Source: Lachnospiraceae bacterium
Lineage (GTDB): Bacteria > Bacillota > Clostridia > Lachnospirales > Lachnospiraceae
Direction of reading: 5' to 3'
Assembly: GCA_022792535.1 (NCBI GenBank)
Contig: JAAWBG010000056.1
Location: forward strand, 1 to 64,000
Length of the DNA: 64,000 bases
Part shown: one piece after another, positions 1-8,559 of the stretch
Layout: every line of letters starts with the position of its first letter
Numbering within the stretch: the stretch's first letter is position 1
Made by a program: the position numbers and the translations under genes
Notes under the pieces: model-generated
The model's input: only the letters and a program-made list of their open reading frames with translations
The model's database searches: none
Told to the model about the DNA's origin: nothing

Positions 1-26
1 CAGGCCCACTTCATCTCCCCTAACCC

Positions 27-168
27 CTCACTCATGAGGGGCCTGGACACTTTGCGCGCCGAGCACAATTGCGAAGCAATATTTTACCTCTTGTGCGAGT
101 GCGCATATTATTTTTCTCTTATAGGAAAGATACTTTCACACGTTAGCGTGACAAGGTCTTTCCTATAA
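27..168 (+). repeat. CTTATAGGAAA-type modular hairpin repeat, copy 1 (interrupted)
   Basis: Non-coding chain of hairpins: CCCCTC/GAGGGG near 36-42, an ATTGC/GCAAT hairpin near 68-82, and an outer palindrome TCTTATAGGAAAGA ... TCTTTCCTATAAGA. The right palindrome arm is broken by the inserted element at 161-296 and resumes at 289-299. The same modules recur, in reverse orientation, at 43770-43932 and in shorter form at 30961-31044. The function is unknown; it may be a REP-like or MITE-like family. Confidence 0.7.
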
Positions 169-296
169 AAATTAGGGTGTCAAAAGGGTGCGACGCACCC
201 ACTCTATACCATATATTGATGTGCAAGCAAGCTTGCAATAGCAATATATGGTATGAGTGCAGCGCCAAAGGCGCTTTTGACACTCGAATCCTATAA
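161..296. mobile_element. Cloverleaf MITE-like element, copy A, with 8-bp target duplication
   Basis: The element is closed by GGGTGTCAAAAG ... CTTTTGACACTC and holds three hairpins: GGGTGCG-a-CGCACCC, a long arm with ACCATATATTG/CAATATATGGT topped by GCAAGC/GCTTGC, and GCGCC-aaa-GGCGC. It is flanked by the direct repeat TCCTATAA at 161-168 and 289-296. Removing the insert and one TCCTATAA restores the palindrome of the surrounding repeat, so this is a recent insertion. It encodes no protein. Copy B at 24961-25096 keeps the fold with paired base changes. Confidence 0.85.
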
Positions 297-452
297 GATA
301 AAAAAAGAGATTCCGCGCTAATGTATTCGCTTGTTTAGAAAGTTTTTTCACTAAATAGATTTTGAATTTACGCTCATGGGATAACTCTGACAGACGCAGT
401 TTTGTTCCGCGCCCAAAGAAAACAGGAATGAATAAGAAACAGGAGGTTACAG

Positions 453-1031
453 ATGAGTACAACACAGCCCATCCGAAATATTACAGAAATTGAAAAACTA
501 AAGAATTATTATTTTTATGAAAAACCAAATCTCAGAAACTATACATTGATCTGCCTGGGCATGAATTCTGCCCTCAGAATCAGCGATCTGCTGGAATTGA
601 GCTGGAAAGACGTCTATCACTTTTCCGAACAACAGTTTTTAAAACATATTATTGTCACAGAACACAAAACCAGAAAGCAGACACAGATTGCATTAAATCA
701 AAGCGCTTTAGACGCATTAAAATTATATAAAGACAGTATCTTACCCGTAAAACCCGAACAATATCTTTTTCCCGGAAAAGAAGAAAACTCCCACTTAAGC
801 CGCTCCCAGGCATTCCGGGTCATAAAGGCCGCCGGAAAAGATCTGCACTTTGAGACGGATATCAGCTGCCACTCATTGCGGAAAACTTTCGGATACCATG
901 CCTGGAAATCTGGAGCCCAGCCTGTGGTATTGATGAATATTTACAACCATTCTTCTTTTCAGATTACGAAACGGTATCTTGGAATTGATCAAGATGATAA
1001 AGATCAGATTTTCTTGGATGTTAATTTATGA
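453..1031 (+). CDS. Short tyrosine recombinase (integrase/invertase type)
   Basis: The 192-aa protein is essentially the catalytic domain of the phage-integrase family and lacks the N-terminal core-binding domain. The complete catalytic set can be read: Arg42 in ALRISDLL, Lys72, His140-x2-Arg143 in CHSLRKT, His166 and nucleophile Tyr175 in KRYLG. The ATG is preceded by AGGAGG at 441-446. This size resembles FimB/FimE-type invertases and some mobile-element integrases. It stands alone, downstream of a repeat cluster and upstream of a strong terminator. Whether it inverts a DNA segment nearby or is a leftover of an element is not clear; recombinase identity is firm, biological role is not. Confidence 0.9.
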   Translation: MSTTQPIRNITEIEKLKNYYFYEKPNLRNYTLICLGMNSALRISDLLELSWKDVYHFSEQQFLKHIIVTEHKTRKQTQIALNQSALDALKLYKDSILPVKPEQYLFPGKEENSHLSRSQAFRVIKAAGKDLHFETDISCHSLRKTFGYHAWKSGAQPVVLMNIYNHSSFQITKRYLGIDQDDKDQIFLDVNL

Positions 1032-1103
1032 TTCAAAAAATTTTTTAAATTTTTTTATTTTTACTGTTAAGTATTTTCTATTTCGTTCGATATATAAAAT
1101 GTA

Positions 1104-1148
1104 AACAAGGGATGCAACATTTTAATACAAATTGTTGCATCCCTTGTT
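1104..1148. terminator. Bidirectional rho-independent terminator
   Basis: A perfect 16-bp stem, AACAAGGGATGCAACA paired with its complement across a 13-nt A/T loop, lies between the recombinase and the convergent asparagine synthase gene. Its symmetry lets it serve both strands. Confidence 0.75.
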
Positions 1149-1189
1149 ATTATCCCCTTACACAGAAAAATATACAGCCCGCTTTTCTT

Positions 1190-3049
1190 TTACAATCCTA
1201 CTACCTTTATCTGATATTCTTTCATCCATTCATTGATTTGAAGCAGATATGCCAGCATCTGTGGGCCTGCCATTAACTGGCCATACCAGGGCCTGCCATA
1301 ATCAGATGGCTGCCGCAAAAACTGCTCCATTTTCTTTTTGTCTATAAACTGCAGTACCGGCGCCTCCCCTTCCAAAATCATTTCCCGCACCATCCCCTTT
1401 AACAGATTCTCATACTGCGGATCGTAAGTTTTAGGATAAGGAGACTTCCGGCGGAATAGGATTTCTTCTGGCAAAAGTCCTCTTCCTGATTCTCGAAGAA
1501 GATGTTTTACCACGCCGTCTTTAGCTTTCATCTCCCAGGGTACGTTCCAGACGTATTGAACAATCCGTGTATCTGCAAAAGGCACCCGTGCTTCCAGGCC
1601 GCTGTACATACTGGTGCGGTCCATGCGGTTCAGCAATGTCTGCATGAACCATTTCATATTCAAATAAGAAATCTCCCGGCGTCTTGCTTCCCTGGGCGTA
1701 TCTTCTTCACATTTCGGCGTCTCTGCAACGGAACGCTGATAAGCGTCTTTCACATACTCATCCATATTCAGACTTTCTAAAAATTCATCTAAAAGAAGCT
1801 CTTTTCTGGGAGACAGATCCATCGTCCAGGGAAACAGTTCCGCCTCCAAACATTCTTTTTTGTGAAACCAGGGATATCCCCCAAAGATCTCATCCGCGCA
1901 TTCTCCTGTCAATGTCACTTTATAATTCTGGCTTACCTGAGAGCAAAAATACAACATAGAAGAATCCACATCTGCCATAGAAGGCAGATCATGGGCTTTT
2001 ACCGATTCATACAGCATTCTGATCTGGTTTTTGTTGTCACATTCTAAAAAAGTATGGTTCGAACCGATATATGTTACCATTTTTTCTACGTAAGGTCTGT
2101 CCTGAGAAGGCTGAAATGCATTTGCTTTGAAATTTTTCTGATTATCTAAGAAATCAAAAGAAAAGGTGGCAAGTTTTCTGCCCTGCTTTTTTAACTCTGC
2201 CCCGCAGATTGCTGACACCAGACTGCTGTCCACGCCGCCGGACAAAAAGGTACAGATAGGAACGTCAGATACCATCTGGCGTCTGACAGAATCCTGTACC
2301 AGCTCCGAGACTTTTTCCACAGTCTTTTCATAGCTGTCTTCGTGAGGATGGCTTTCCAGTCTCCAATAAATGTTCCTCTGCAGCCTCTGTTCTCTGCTGC
2401 AGACCAGATATTCTCCCGGACAAACTTCATAAAATCCTTTGAATACGCCGCATCCTGTACTTCTGGCAGGCCCGATTCCAAAAATTTCATTCAGACCTTT
2501 TCTGTCAATTTCCGCCTTTGCCAAGGGATGGACCAGAATTCCTTTCAACTCTGATCCAAAGATAATTTCTCCCTCACATTCCGTATAAAACAACGGTTTT
2601 ACTCCCATAGGATCCCGGAACAGATACAAGGACTCTTCTCTGGAATCGTAGATTGCAAATGCAAAAATGCCATTGAGCTGCCGGACAAATTCCGGCCCGA
2701 ATTCCAGAAATCCCAGCAAAATCACCTCTGTGTCACAGGTGGTGGTAAAACTCCATCCTCGTTCCTGAAGGAGCTTTTTCAGCTCTTTCCCATTATAAAG
2801 CTCCCCATTATAGGCAATACTGCAGGTTCTTCCAGAGACTGTGCGGGTCATGGGCTGATGGCCGCCCTCAAGATCTATGACAGACAGCCGGCTGTGGGCC
2901 AGCCCGCAATGTCTAGTCAGATAGATCCCTGCTTCATCCGGTCCCCTCCGCCACAGTTTCTGATGCATTCTGGTAAGAATGGAACGATAATGCTCCTGCT
3001 CTGTTTCATAATCTTTGTCTTTATGATAAAATCCTGCAATTCCACACAT
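1190..3049 (-). CDS. asnB: Asparagine synthase (glutamine-hydrolysing)
   Basis: The 619-aa protein begins MCGIAGFYH, giving the Cys2 nucleophile of the N-terminal glutamine amidotransferase (class II, Ntn hydrolase, residues 2-210). The C-terminal synthetase half carries the ATP-pyrophosphatase loop SGGVDSS near residue 268. It converts aspartate, glutamine and ATP to asparagine in the cytosol. The length is normal for AsnB. The start has an AGGAGA ribosome site. An unknown 247-aa gene lies 129 bp upstream on the same strand and may be co-transcribed. AsnB paralogues also act in cell-wall or secondary-metabolite amidation, so the substrate could differ, but the neighbourhood does not suggest this. 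Confidence 0.93.
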   Translation of the reverse strand: MCGIAGFYHKDKDYETEQEHYRSILTRMHQKLWRRGPDEAGIYLTRHCGLAHSRLSVIDLEGGHQPMTRTVSGRTCSIAYNGELYNGKELKKLLQERGWSFTTTCDTEVILLGFLEFGPEFVRQLNGIFAFAIYDSREESLYLFRDPMGVKPLFYTECEGEIIFGSELKGILVHPLAKAEIDRKGLNEIFGIGPARSTGCGVFKGFYEVCPGEYLVCSREQRLQRNIYWRLESHPHEDSYEKTVEKVSELVQDSVRRQMVSDVPICTFLSGGVDSSLVSAICGAELKKQGRKLATFSFDFLDNQKNFKANAFQPSQDRPYVEKMVTYIGSNHTFLECDNKNQIRMLYESVKAHDLPSMADVDSSMLYFCSQVSQNYKVTLTGECADEIFGGYPWFHKKECLEAELFPWTMDLSPRKELLLDEFLESLNMDEYVKDAYQRSVAETPKCEEDTPREARRREISYLNMKWFMQTLLNRMDRTSMYSGLEARVPFADTRIVQYVWNVPWEMKAKDGVVKHLLRESGRGLLPEEILFRRKSPYPKTYDPQYENLLKGMVREMILEGEAPVLQFIDKKKMEQFLRQPSDYGRPWYGQLMAGPQMLAYLLQINEWMKEYQIKVVGL

Positions 3050-3178
3050 ATGTTTTCTCCTGCTCTTTTCATTTAACTCATTATATCCCAGAGCAGAAAA
3101 AATTATGTCTGAACCAGCTTTTCATTTTGCTCCCAGAACAGAGCGAGCAAGCTCTGCTTCTCTCGTACAGCCGCGCAG

Positions 3179-3922
3179 TCACAGCTTCATCTGATTTCTG
3201 TTTCCGTGAAGAATCAGATCCCTGTCTGAATCATTGATCCCCACCAGACTTCCTCTTTTATCATACTGGGTCAAAAGCTCTGTGCTTTTTGCCAAATGTT
3301 TTTCCCCATGATGAGAGAGAAAATCTTCAATTTCTTTCTGATTTCCCCGGCGGAAAAGCTGGCGGATCTCCTCTTGGGTATAGATAGATTCTGCAATCTG
3401 ATTGGATAATTTCCGTTCTGGAAACTTTAAGTTCTCATCGAAAAAAATCTGATCTGAAGTACTTTTTCCCTCTGTTCTCACCATCAAACCAGTTTCCTCT
3501 GTGCTCCCTTCCTGCTCCGCAATCTGTCCCTCTAAAACTTCTGGAAATTCCATTTCTTTCTCTCCAGTATGGTCATTCCAGATTTTATCCCAGACAGCTT
3601 TCAAAAAATCCACTGCAAGGCCCGCATATTTGCGCACCTCTTCCATAAAAGATGATTTTCTCCTCTCCCTAACTGCTTTTTCATAGCCTTTAGAAGAAAT
3701 CTCCAGCTTCACCCCTGTGCTTTTCCCTCCGCCGCTAGTTTGTTCTTCTGTTTCCATCTGGGTTTCCTGGGTCTTCGCAGTTTTTTTCTGAGAATTTTTC
3801 TCGTAAATTACCCCTTCTTTTCCCAGGTTCAAATTGAACTCGGGAGATTCTGTAGTCTCTCGTTTCTGTTGATTTATTTTCGAATGGTTATAGTATTTTT
3901 GATTATTTATTCTATCTATCAT
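3179..3922 (-). CDS. Hypothetical protein, polar N-terminal half
   Basis: A 247-aa protein not assigned to a known family. The first 120 residues are very polar (Lys, Glu, Gln, Thr rich) and probably disordered. The rest is predicted helical, with a C-terminal stretch around EEIRQLFRRGNQKEIEDF and a conserved-looking NDSDRDLILHG tail. There is no signal peptide and no membrane segment. The ATG follows AGGAGG closely. It lies upstream of asnB on the same strand. The translation is a clean reading frame with a good ribosome site, so the gene is likely real; the function is unknown. Confidence 0.7.
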   Translation of the reverse strand: MIDRINNQKYYNHSKINQQKRETTESPEFNLNLGKEGVIYEKNSQKKTAKTQETQMETEEQTSGGGKSTGVKLEISSKGYEKAVRERRKSSFMEEVRKYAGLAVDFLKAVWDKIWNDHTGEKEMEFPEVLEGQIAEQEGSTEETGLMVRTEGKSTSDQIFFDENLKFPERKLSNQIAESIYTQEEIRQLFRRGNQKEIEDFLSHHGEKHLAKSTELLTQYDKRGSLVGINDSDRDLILHGNRNQMKL

Positions 3923-4069
3923 ATAAACCTCCTGACCTTTTCCTGCTCTCTGCAGGTAATAACAATTGCTATATACAAATAGTATAACACAAATTTTTCT
4001 CTTGCAATTAAAATTTTAATATGATAGAATAGCAAAGGATCAAAGGAAATATTGCTTATAATTACATAA

Positions 4070-4107
4070 GACAGTTCGTGACCATCCTGTCTCTAAACAA
4101 AACTAGG
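4070..4107 (+). promoter_or_regulatory. PreQ1-I riboswitch aptamer (candidate)
   Basis: The stem GACAG/CTGTC (4070-4074, 4087-4091) encloses the loop TTCGTGACCATC and is followed by the A-rich tail AAACAAAACTAGGG. This layout matches the class-I preQ1 aptamer: a 5-bp P1, a 12-nt C-rich loop, and an A-rich tail that folds back as an H-type pseudoknot. It is very close in form to the well-studied Thermoanaerobacter example. It precedes a radical-SAM gene and a YhhQ-family transporter, the expected regulon. Confidence 0.8.
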
Positions 4108-4114
4108 GATTTGA

Positions 4115-4184
4115 AAACGGGAGGATTTTGCATTTTTGCAGAAAACAACCGTTTTTTATGGGCACGCATTTGCGTGCCTTTTTT
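4115..4184 (+). terminator. Riboswitch expression platform: two terminator hairpins
   Basis: Directly after the preQ1 aptamer, AAAACGG ... CCGTTTTTT (4115-4157, with an inner TTTTGCA/TGCAGAAAA hairpin) forms one intrinsic terminator. GGCACGC-attt-GCGTGCC plus TTTTTT (4160-4184) forms a second. High preQ1 is expected to favour termination before the downstream genes. Confidence 0.7.
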
Positions 4185-4186
4185 AT

Positions 4187-4267
4187 CTTATAGGAAATGA
4201 ACCGCGGGAGCGGTCCGCCGCAGGCGGAGAATCCCGCAGAGCAGGATTCTTTATTCGAAAGGAATCA
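4187..4267 (+). repeat. GC-rich modular hairpin repeat, copy 1
   Basis: It starts with CTTATAGGAAA and continues with GCGGTCCGCCGCAGGCGGAG and a CCTGC-containing hairpin ending GCAGGATTCTTT. Its reverse-oriented relative is at 38140-38229. It sits between the riboswitch terminators and the radical-SAM gene. Confidence 0.65.
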
Positions 4268-4275
4268 CAAATAGA

Positions 4276-5010
4276 ATGGAAAATTTCAACCCAAACCGAT
4301 ATGCTGTAATTGACGACAAAAATCCTCGTGAAATCCTTATGCTCCGGGGACGGGGCTGTTCCTGGAAAAAATGCCGCTTCTGCGACTATCACCTGGATTG
4401 TTCCCCAGATGAAAGGGAAAATTTCTGCCTTAACCAAAAAGAATTAAAAAAAGTTACTGGAATTTATGGGAAACTGGAAGTAATCAACTCTGGCAGTTTT
4501 GTGGATCTGGATGAATCCACAATCTCTCTCATTGAAGAGGTCTGTATCTGCTGTAAGATCAAGCAGGTGCATTTTGAATGCCACTGGCGCCACAGAGAGG
4601 CGATCGCTCCTTTCCGCAGGCGGTTTTCAGCCCATGGGATTGAGCTGAAACTAAAGATTGGAGTGGAAACTTTTGATTCCTTGTTTCGAGAAAGTTATCT
4701 GAATAAAGGAATTGATACTGACTCTCCAAAAACTATCGCTGAATATTTTGATGAAGTCTGCCTGCTTCAGGGCATCCCTGGACAAACTGCCCAGACCATG
4801 GACTTAGATATTCAAACCGGCCTCGCCTATTTTGAACGGGTCTGCGTCAATATCATGCAGGAAAATGACCGTCCCGTCAAGCCGGACCCTAAAGTGATAG
4901 AAATATTTACCAAAGAACTTTATCCAAAATATATTAAAAATCACCGGGTGGATATTCTGATGGAGAATACTGCTTTCGGTGTAGGAGGTGTTGTTACTCA
5001 TGCAAAATGA
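4276..5010 (+). CDS. Radical SAM protein, probable queuine lyase (QueL-like)
   Basis: The 244-aa protein has Cys28-x4-Cys33-x2-Cys36 (RGCSWKKCRFC), a variant of the CX3CX2C motif that holds the radical-SAM 4Fe-4S cluster. The rest fits a small partial TIM barrel. It sits behind a preQ1 riboswitch and overlaps a YhhQ-family queuosine-precursor transporter. Established knowledge: Clostridioides difficile uses a radical-SAM queuine lyase (QueL) with a YhhQ transporter to turn salvaged queuine into preQ1. The same gene set here supports that role by inference; the exact reaction is not proven by the motif. No queuosine hydrolase gene is adjacent. Confidence 0.75.
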   Translation: MENFNPNRYAVIDDKNPREILMLRGRGCSWKKCRFCDYHLDCSPDERENFCLNQKELKKVTGIYGKLEVINSGSFVDLDESTISLIEEVCICCKIKQVHFECHWRHREAIAPFRRRFSAHGIELKLKIGVETFDSLFRESYLNKGIDTDSPKTIAEYFDEVCLLQGIPGQTAQTMDLDIQTGLAYFERVCVNIMQENDRPVKPDPKVIEIFTKELYPKYIKNHRVDILMENTAFGVGGVVTHAK

Positions 5011-5713
5011 AATTATTTTGATCTTGTCTCTATTTTCTACTTTTTTTATCGTGCTGGTTCTTTTTCGTTTGTTTCAGGAACAAGGGCTGTATCTGTGGAC
5101 CATAACTGCCACTATCGCTGCCAATATTGAAGTTTTGATTATCGTGGATGCCTTTGGCATGGAAATGACCTTAGGGAATATCCTTTTTGCTTCTACCTTC
5201 CTGGTCACCGATATTTTAAGTGAATTATATGGAAAAAAAGCTGCTCAGACTGCAGTTTATCTTGGAATCGCAACTTCCATTATCTTCATTTTAATCAGCC
5301 AGTCTTGGATGCTGTATCTGCCCAATGAAAATGATTTTGCCTCTCCTGCCATCCGCACCGTATTTTCCAATACGCCCCGGCTTATGATTGTAGGTATTGT
5401 AGTCTATGTGATCGTTCAGCTTTTTGATGTATGGGCTTACCATAAATGGTGGGCTTTCACCAGCAAAAAATTTGGAGACCGGAAAAAATTCCTATGGCTT
5501 CGCAACAATGGATCTACCATGATCTCTCAGCTTTTAAATACCATCTTGTTTACCTGGGGAGCCTTTTTAGGCACTTATGATAACTCTACCATGGTCTCTA
5601 TCGCCATATCCAGTTATCTAATCTTTTTAGTAACCAGTTTAACAGATACTCCCTTTGTCTATCTTGCAAGATATCTGCATCAAAATAGAAAAAATTCAGG
5701 CTCCTCAATCTGA
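5000..5713 (+). CDS. yhhQ: Queuosine-precursor transporter, YhhQ/VUT family
   Basis: A membrane protein of about 237 aa with six or more hydrophobic spans and the family features SFLVTDILSELYGKKAA-like in the first third (here STFLVTDILSELYGKKAA) and a charged cytoplasmic loop near KFGDRKKFLWLRN. It imports preQ0, preQ1 or queuine across the membrane. The ATG at 5000 follows AGGAGG at 4983-4988, inside the end of the upstream radical-SAM gene; a GTG at 4988 would be four codons longer but overlaps the ribosome site. Translational coupling and the riboswitch place it in one operon with that gene. Confidence 0.88.
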   Translation: MQNEIILILSLFSTFFIVLVLFRLFQEQGLYLWTITATIAANIEVLIIVDAFGMEMTLGNILFASTFLVTDILSELYGKKAAQTAVYLGIATSIIFILISQSWMLYLPNENDFASPAIRTVFSNTPRLMIVGIVVYVIVQLFDVWAYHKWWAFTSKKFGDRKKFLWLRNNGSTMISQLLNTILFTWGAFLGTYDNSTMVSIAISSYLIFLVTSLTDTPFVYLARYLHQNRKNSGSSI

Positions 5714-5725
5714 GGAGCCTTTTAT
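5699..5725 (+). terminator. Rho-independent terminator of the queuine-salvage operon
   Basis: GGCTCCTCA-atc-TGAGGAGCC followed by TTTTAT begins inside the last codons of the transporter gene. Confidence 0.85.
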
Positions 5726-5737
5726 CAATCTCTCGTA

Positions 5738-6265
5738 CTACGTATTTTCATAATCACTTTTCGTAAAACGATGGTAGGTAATACCAAACTCATTCTCATC
5801 CACACAATACCGATAAGGGTCTACGTTTTCATCTTCAAAATAGAACAATGTTCCTCCATCGTCCTTCTCTGATTCCCTGCATACCTTTGTCCCATATTTC
5901 TGCCCATATATTTCAAAGCATTCGCAAACCTTTGACATCTTCTGGCTTTTCAGGGCCTCTAGAAACTTTGTGAGAAATTCCGGTTCTGGAACATTCTGTT
6001 CCACATAAGCGCACCCTTCTTTTCCCACCAGAATGCAGAATCTCGCCTGTCCTGGCTCTATGTGTATCTCGCCTAAAACTTCTGCTTCCTCTGCAAAATA
6101 TTGTTTCACAGCCTGCGCCAGGGCTTCATTCTCCATTTCTCTATCTAAATTCAGATAATCACACAAGGAGCCTTTAGGATAATACAGTCTCAGATCCGAA
6201 TCAAATCTTCCGATTTTCATCTGCCACTCTTTCATGGTATCTATTACATGCTTTTTCAATGTCAT
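5738..6265 (-). CDS. DUF3877-like protein
   Basis: The 175-aa protein starting MTLKKHVIDTMKEWQ has the pattern of the uncharacterised DUF3877 family as I recall it (an opening helix with IKEWQxKIG followed by RLYYPxxSL). No membrane segment is present. A longer frame reading back to 6415 overlaps nadA out of frame and has no ribosome site, so the ATG at 6265, 14 bp after the nadA stop, is preferred. It is probably co-transcribed with nadA. The function is unknown. Confidence 0.65.
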   Translation of the reverse strand: MTLKKHVIDTMKEWQMKIGRFDSDLRLYYPKGSLCDYLNLDREMENEALAQAVKQYFAEEAEVLGEIHIEPGQARFCILVGKEGCAYVEQNVPEPEFLTKFLEALKSQKMSKVCECFEIYGQKYGTKVCRESEKDDGGTLFYFEDENVDPYRYCVDENEFGITYHRFTKSDYENT

Positions 6266-6279
6266 ACAATGATCACATC

Positions 6280-7182
6280 CTAGCCTAGTTCCAGCATTCT
6301 TTCCAACGGCCTCTTTGCCCGAAGCCTGATCTCTTCCTCTAACTCCACCACATTTTCCATATGTTCTAAGGCTTCCGCTGCTTTTTCCAATGTGATGAGT
6401 TTCATATCCGGGCACAATTGATCCTGTACCACAGAGTAAAAATGCTTGCCTGGATTCTTTTTCTTCAGTTCATGGAACACTCCTGTCTCAGTACAGACAA
6501 TAAATTCTTCTGCCGAACTTGCTGTGGCATAATCTATAATACCAGAAGTACTTCCCACATAATCTGCCTGCTGAATGACGTCCATGGTACATTCTGGATG
6601 AACCAAAATCTCAGCCTGGGGATGGGCTTCTTTCACTTTTTTCACATGTTCCACCATCATATTTTTATGTACATGACAATAACCATCATTAAAAATAAAC
6701 TCCTTGTCCGGTACTTGAGAGGCAACATAACGTCCCAAATTCTCATCTGGAATAAAATAAATATGTCGATTGGGCAGGGCTTTCACAATCTTCAATGCAT
6801 TGGAAGAAGTCACGCATACGTCAGAATAAGTTTTTAGCAATGCAGTGGAATTGATATAACAGACCACCGCCAGGTCTTCATATTTTTCCCTCATTTCATT
6901 GATTTTCTCAATATCCGCCATATGTGCCATGGGACAGTCTGCCTTCCGATCCGGCATAATCACGGTTTTGTCCGGATTGAGAATTTTCGCGCTTTCTCCC
7001 ATAAAAGAGACTCCGCAGAACAGAATCGTCTCCGCCTCTATCTCCGTGGCAACTTTGCTGAGATAAAAAGAATCTCCTACATAGTCGGCAATGGCCTGTA
7101 CCTCATCTTCTGCGTAATAATGGGCTAATATAACCGCATTTCGTTCCTTTTTCAATTGGTTGATCTTATCTATGGTTGACAT
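6280..7182 (-). CDS. nadA: Quinolinate synthase A
   Basis: The 300-aa enzyme condenses iminoaspartate with dihydroxyacetone phosphate to quinolinate, the first pyridine intermediate of NAD synthesis. Family hallmarks: AHYYAEDEVQ near the start, the cluster cysteines in LFCGVSFMGESAKIL, HPEC and VCTETGVFHELKK. The ATG at 7182 is chosen over one eight codons upstream because GCGGGAG sits at the right distance. nadB and nadC are not adjacent, which is unusual; they must lie elsewhere or quinolinate is handled differently. The upstream gap contains an imperfect CAGCCTGTTTTAGAACAGGCTG palindrome that may be a terminator of the upstream gene or an operator. Confidence 0.95.
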   Translation of the reverse strand: MSTIDKINQLKKERNAVILAHYYAEDEVQAIADYVGDSFYLSKVATEIEAETILFCGVSFMGESAKILNPDKTVIMPDRKADCPMAHMADIEKINEMREKYEDLAVVCYINSTALLKTYSDVCVTSSNALKIVKALPNRHIYFIPDENLGRYVASQVPDKEFIFNDGYCHVHKNMMVEHVKKVKEAHPQAEILVHPECTMDVIQQADYVGSTSGIIDYATASSAEEFIVCTETGVFHELKKKNPGKHFYSVVQDQLCPDMKLITLEKAAEALEHMENVVELEEEIRLRAKRPLERMLELG

Positions 7183-7230
7183 CTCTGCTCCCGCTTTCTC
7201 TATCATAATTACAGTATATTTTTATCATGC

Positions 7231-7254
7231 ACAGCCTGTTCTAAAACAGGCTGC
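7231..7254 (-). terminator. Hairpin between aminotransferase and nadA
   Basis: CAGCCTG-ttctaaaa-CAGGCTG, flanked by GCA/TGC, is followed on the minus strand by only a weak A/T-rich tract. It could be a terminator for the aminotransferase gene or an operator for nadA. Confidence 0.4.
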
Positions 7255-7322
7255 ATGGTTAATTCTACTATAGCATTCTTAAACTTTCACAGTAATTACT
7301 ATCTCACAATCCTGCCATTCTG

Positions 7323-8453
7323 TCAATCCACCAATTGGCAAAATCCCTCTTTCAAAGAGCATTTCAAAGGTACGCCAAGCTGTCTTAAGGTCTGTTCCAG
7401 CCCCTCCATAGTCTCTGTCATATCTTTTACATTGGCATTACTTCCCATATGGCCGATACGGATCACCTGGCCTGCAAGATTGTCAAAGGAGCCCGCCAGC
7501 ATAATTCCATGCTTTTCACGCATTATAGATAAAATATCCTGTGCCTTAACTCCCTCTGGAACATCAAACACCGTGACTGTATTGGAAAATCCAGAAGCCA
7601 GATGTAATTTCAAGCCTGCCCCTTTCAACGCCTGTCTGCAGGCATTTCCAATTCTGGCATGGCGGTTCAAGATATCCGTATCCTTTTCAATGTTGTCAAA
7701 GGCTTCCCGGAGCCCGTAAATATCACTGATGGGCATAGTATAAGGAAACCATTTTGCTTCATAATATCCTTCAAATACTTTCAGATTAGCGTAGAAGGAA
7801 GCAATAGGCGTCTTCCGGTCTGCCATAACCTTTTTTACCTCCTGGCTGATGGTAACAAAAGTCAATCCCGGAGGGGCGGACACTGCCTTCTGAGAACCGC
7901 CGCACACTAGATCAATCTGGGCTTTTTCCACATTTAATTCTTCCCCAAACATAGCTGAAACAGAATCCACCACTGTCAGAATTCCATATTTTTTGAGAAT
8001 GGGACAGAGGGTGTGGATATCATTTAACATACCGCTGGGCGTATCACAGTGAACCAGCGTGGCATATTTGTAATCGTGATCTTTCTGCAGATGATGCTCC
8101 AGCTTCTGAGGATCTATGGGACGCCTGTCATCCACGGTATATAATTGAGGATTTCCCCCATAGAGAGAGACAAAATCTGCAAAGCCCTTTCCATAAACTC
8201 CATTATCCAGCACAAGCACCCGGTCGCCTGGCTCTGTCAAGGAAGCGCAGGCGGCCTCTAAGCCCAAAATTCCCTCTCCATCCAAAATGAAAGTCTCATT
8301 CTCTGTATGAAGCAGACGGCTGATCTGCCGGCAGGTCTCCCTATAGAATTCCACAAAAGTTTCATCTAAATCAGGATTCGTACACTCTCTTGCCCTTGCC
8401 AGCCGGATATTCTCTTTTACCTGGGTAGGGCCAGGCGTCATAATCTTATACAT
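7323..8453 (-). CDS. Class V PLP aminotransferase (alanine-glyoxylate / serine-pyruvate type)
   Basis: The 376-aa protein opens MYKIMTPGPTQVKENIR, the PGPT signature of the purine-catabolism/AGXT branch of class V aminotransferases. The PLP lysine is in CGGSQKAVSAPPG near residue 195, and the phosphate-binding and DS(V/G) segments (VDSVSAMFGEE) are present. It transfers amino groups between small amino acids and glyoxylate or pyruvate; the actual pair cannot be read from sequence. The ATG has a GAAGGA site. It is monocistronic or leads into nadA 140 bp downstream. The length is normal. Confidence 0.9.
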   Translation of the reverse strand: MYKIMTPGPTQVKENIRLARARECTNPDLDETFVEFYRETCRQISRLLHTENETFILDGEGILGLEAACASLTEPGDRVLVLDNGVYGKGFADFVSLYGGNPQLYTVDDRRPIDPQKLEHHLQKDHDYKYATLVHCDTPSGMLNDIHTLCPILKKYGILTVVDSVSAMFGEELNVEKAQIDLVCGGSQKAVSAPPGLTFVTISQEVKKVMADRKTPIASFYANLKVFEGYYEAKWFPYTMPISDIYGLREAFDNIEKDTDILNRHARIGNACRQALKGAGLKLHLASGFSNTVTVFDVPEGVKAQDILSIMREKHGIMLAGSFDNLAGQVIRIGHMGSNANVKDMTETMEGLEQTLRQLGVPLKCSLKEGFCQLVD

Positions 8454-8559
8454 ATTCTTCCTTCTTTCTATCTTTATTCTGCTCTATATTTTAGCACAAA
8501 ATCAAAAGTATTTCCAGAAGGAATAACCGTATTTTTCCGAGCATAAGCAATATGCTGAA

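Noticed and set aside
6280..6415. N-terminal extension of the DUF3877-like frame into nadA
   Set aside because: It overlaps nadA out of frame and has no ribosome site; the ATG at 6265 fits better.
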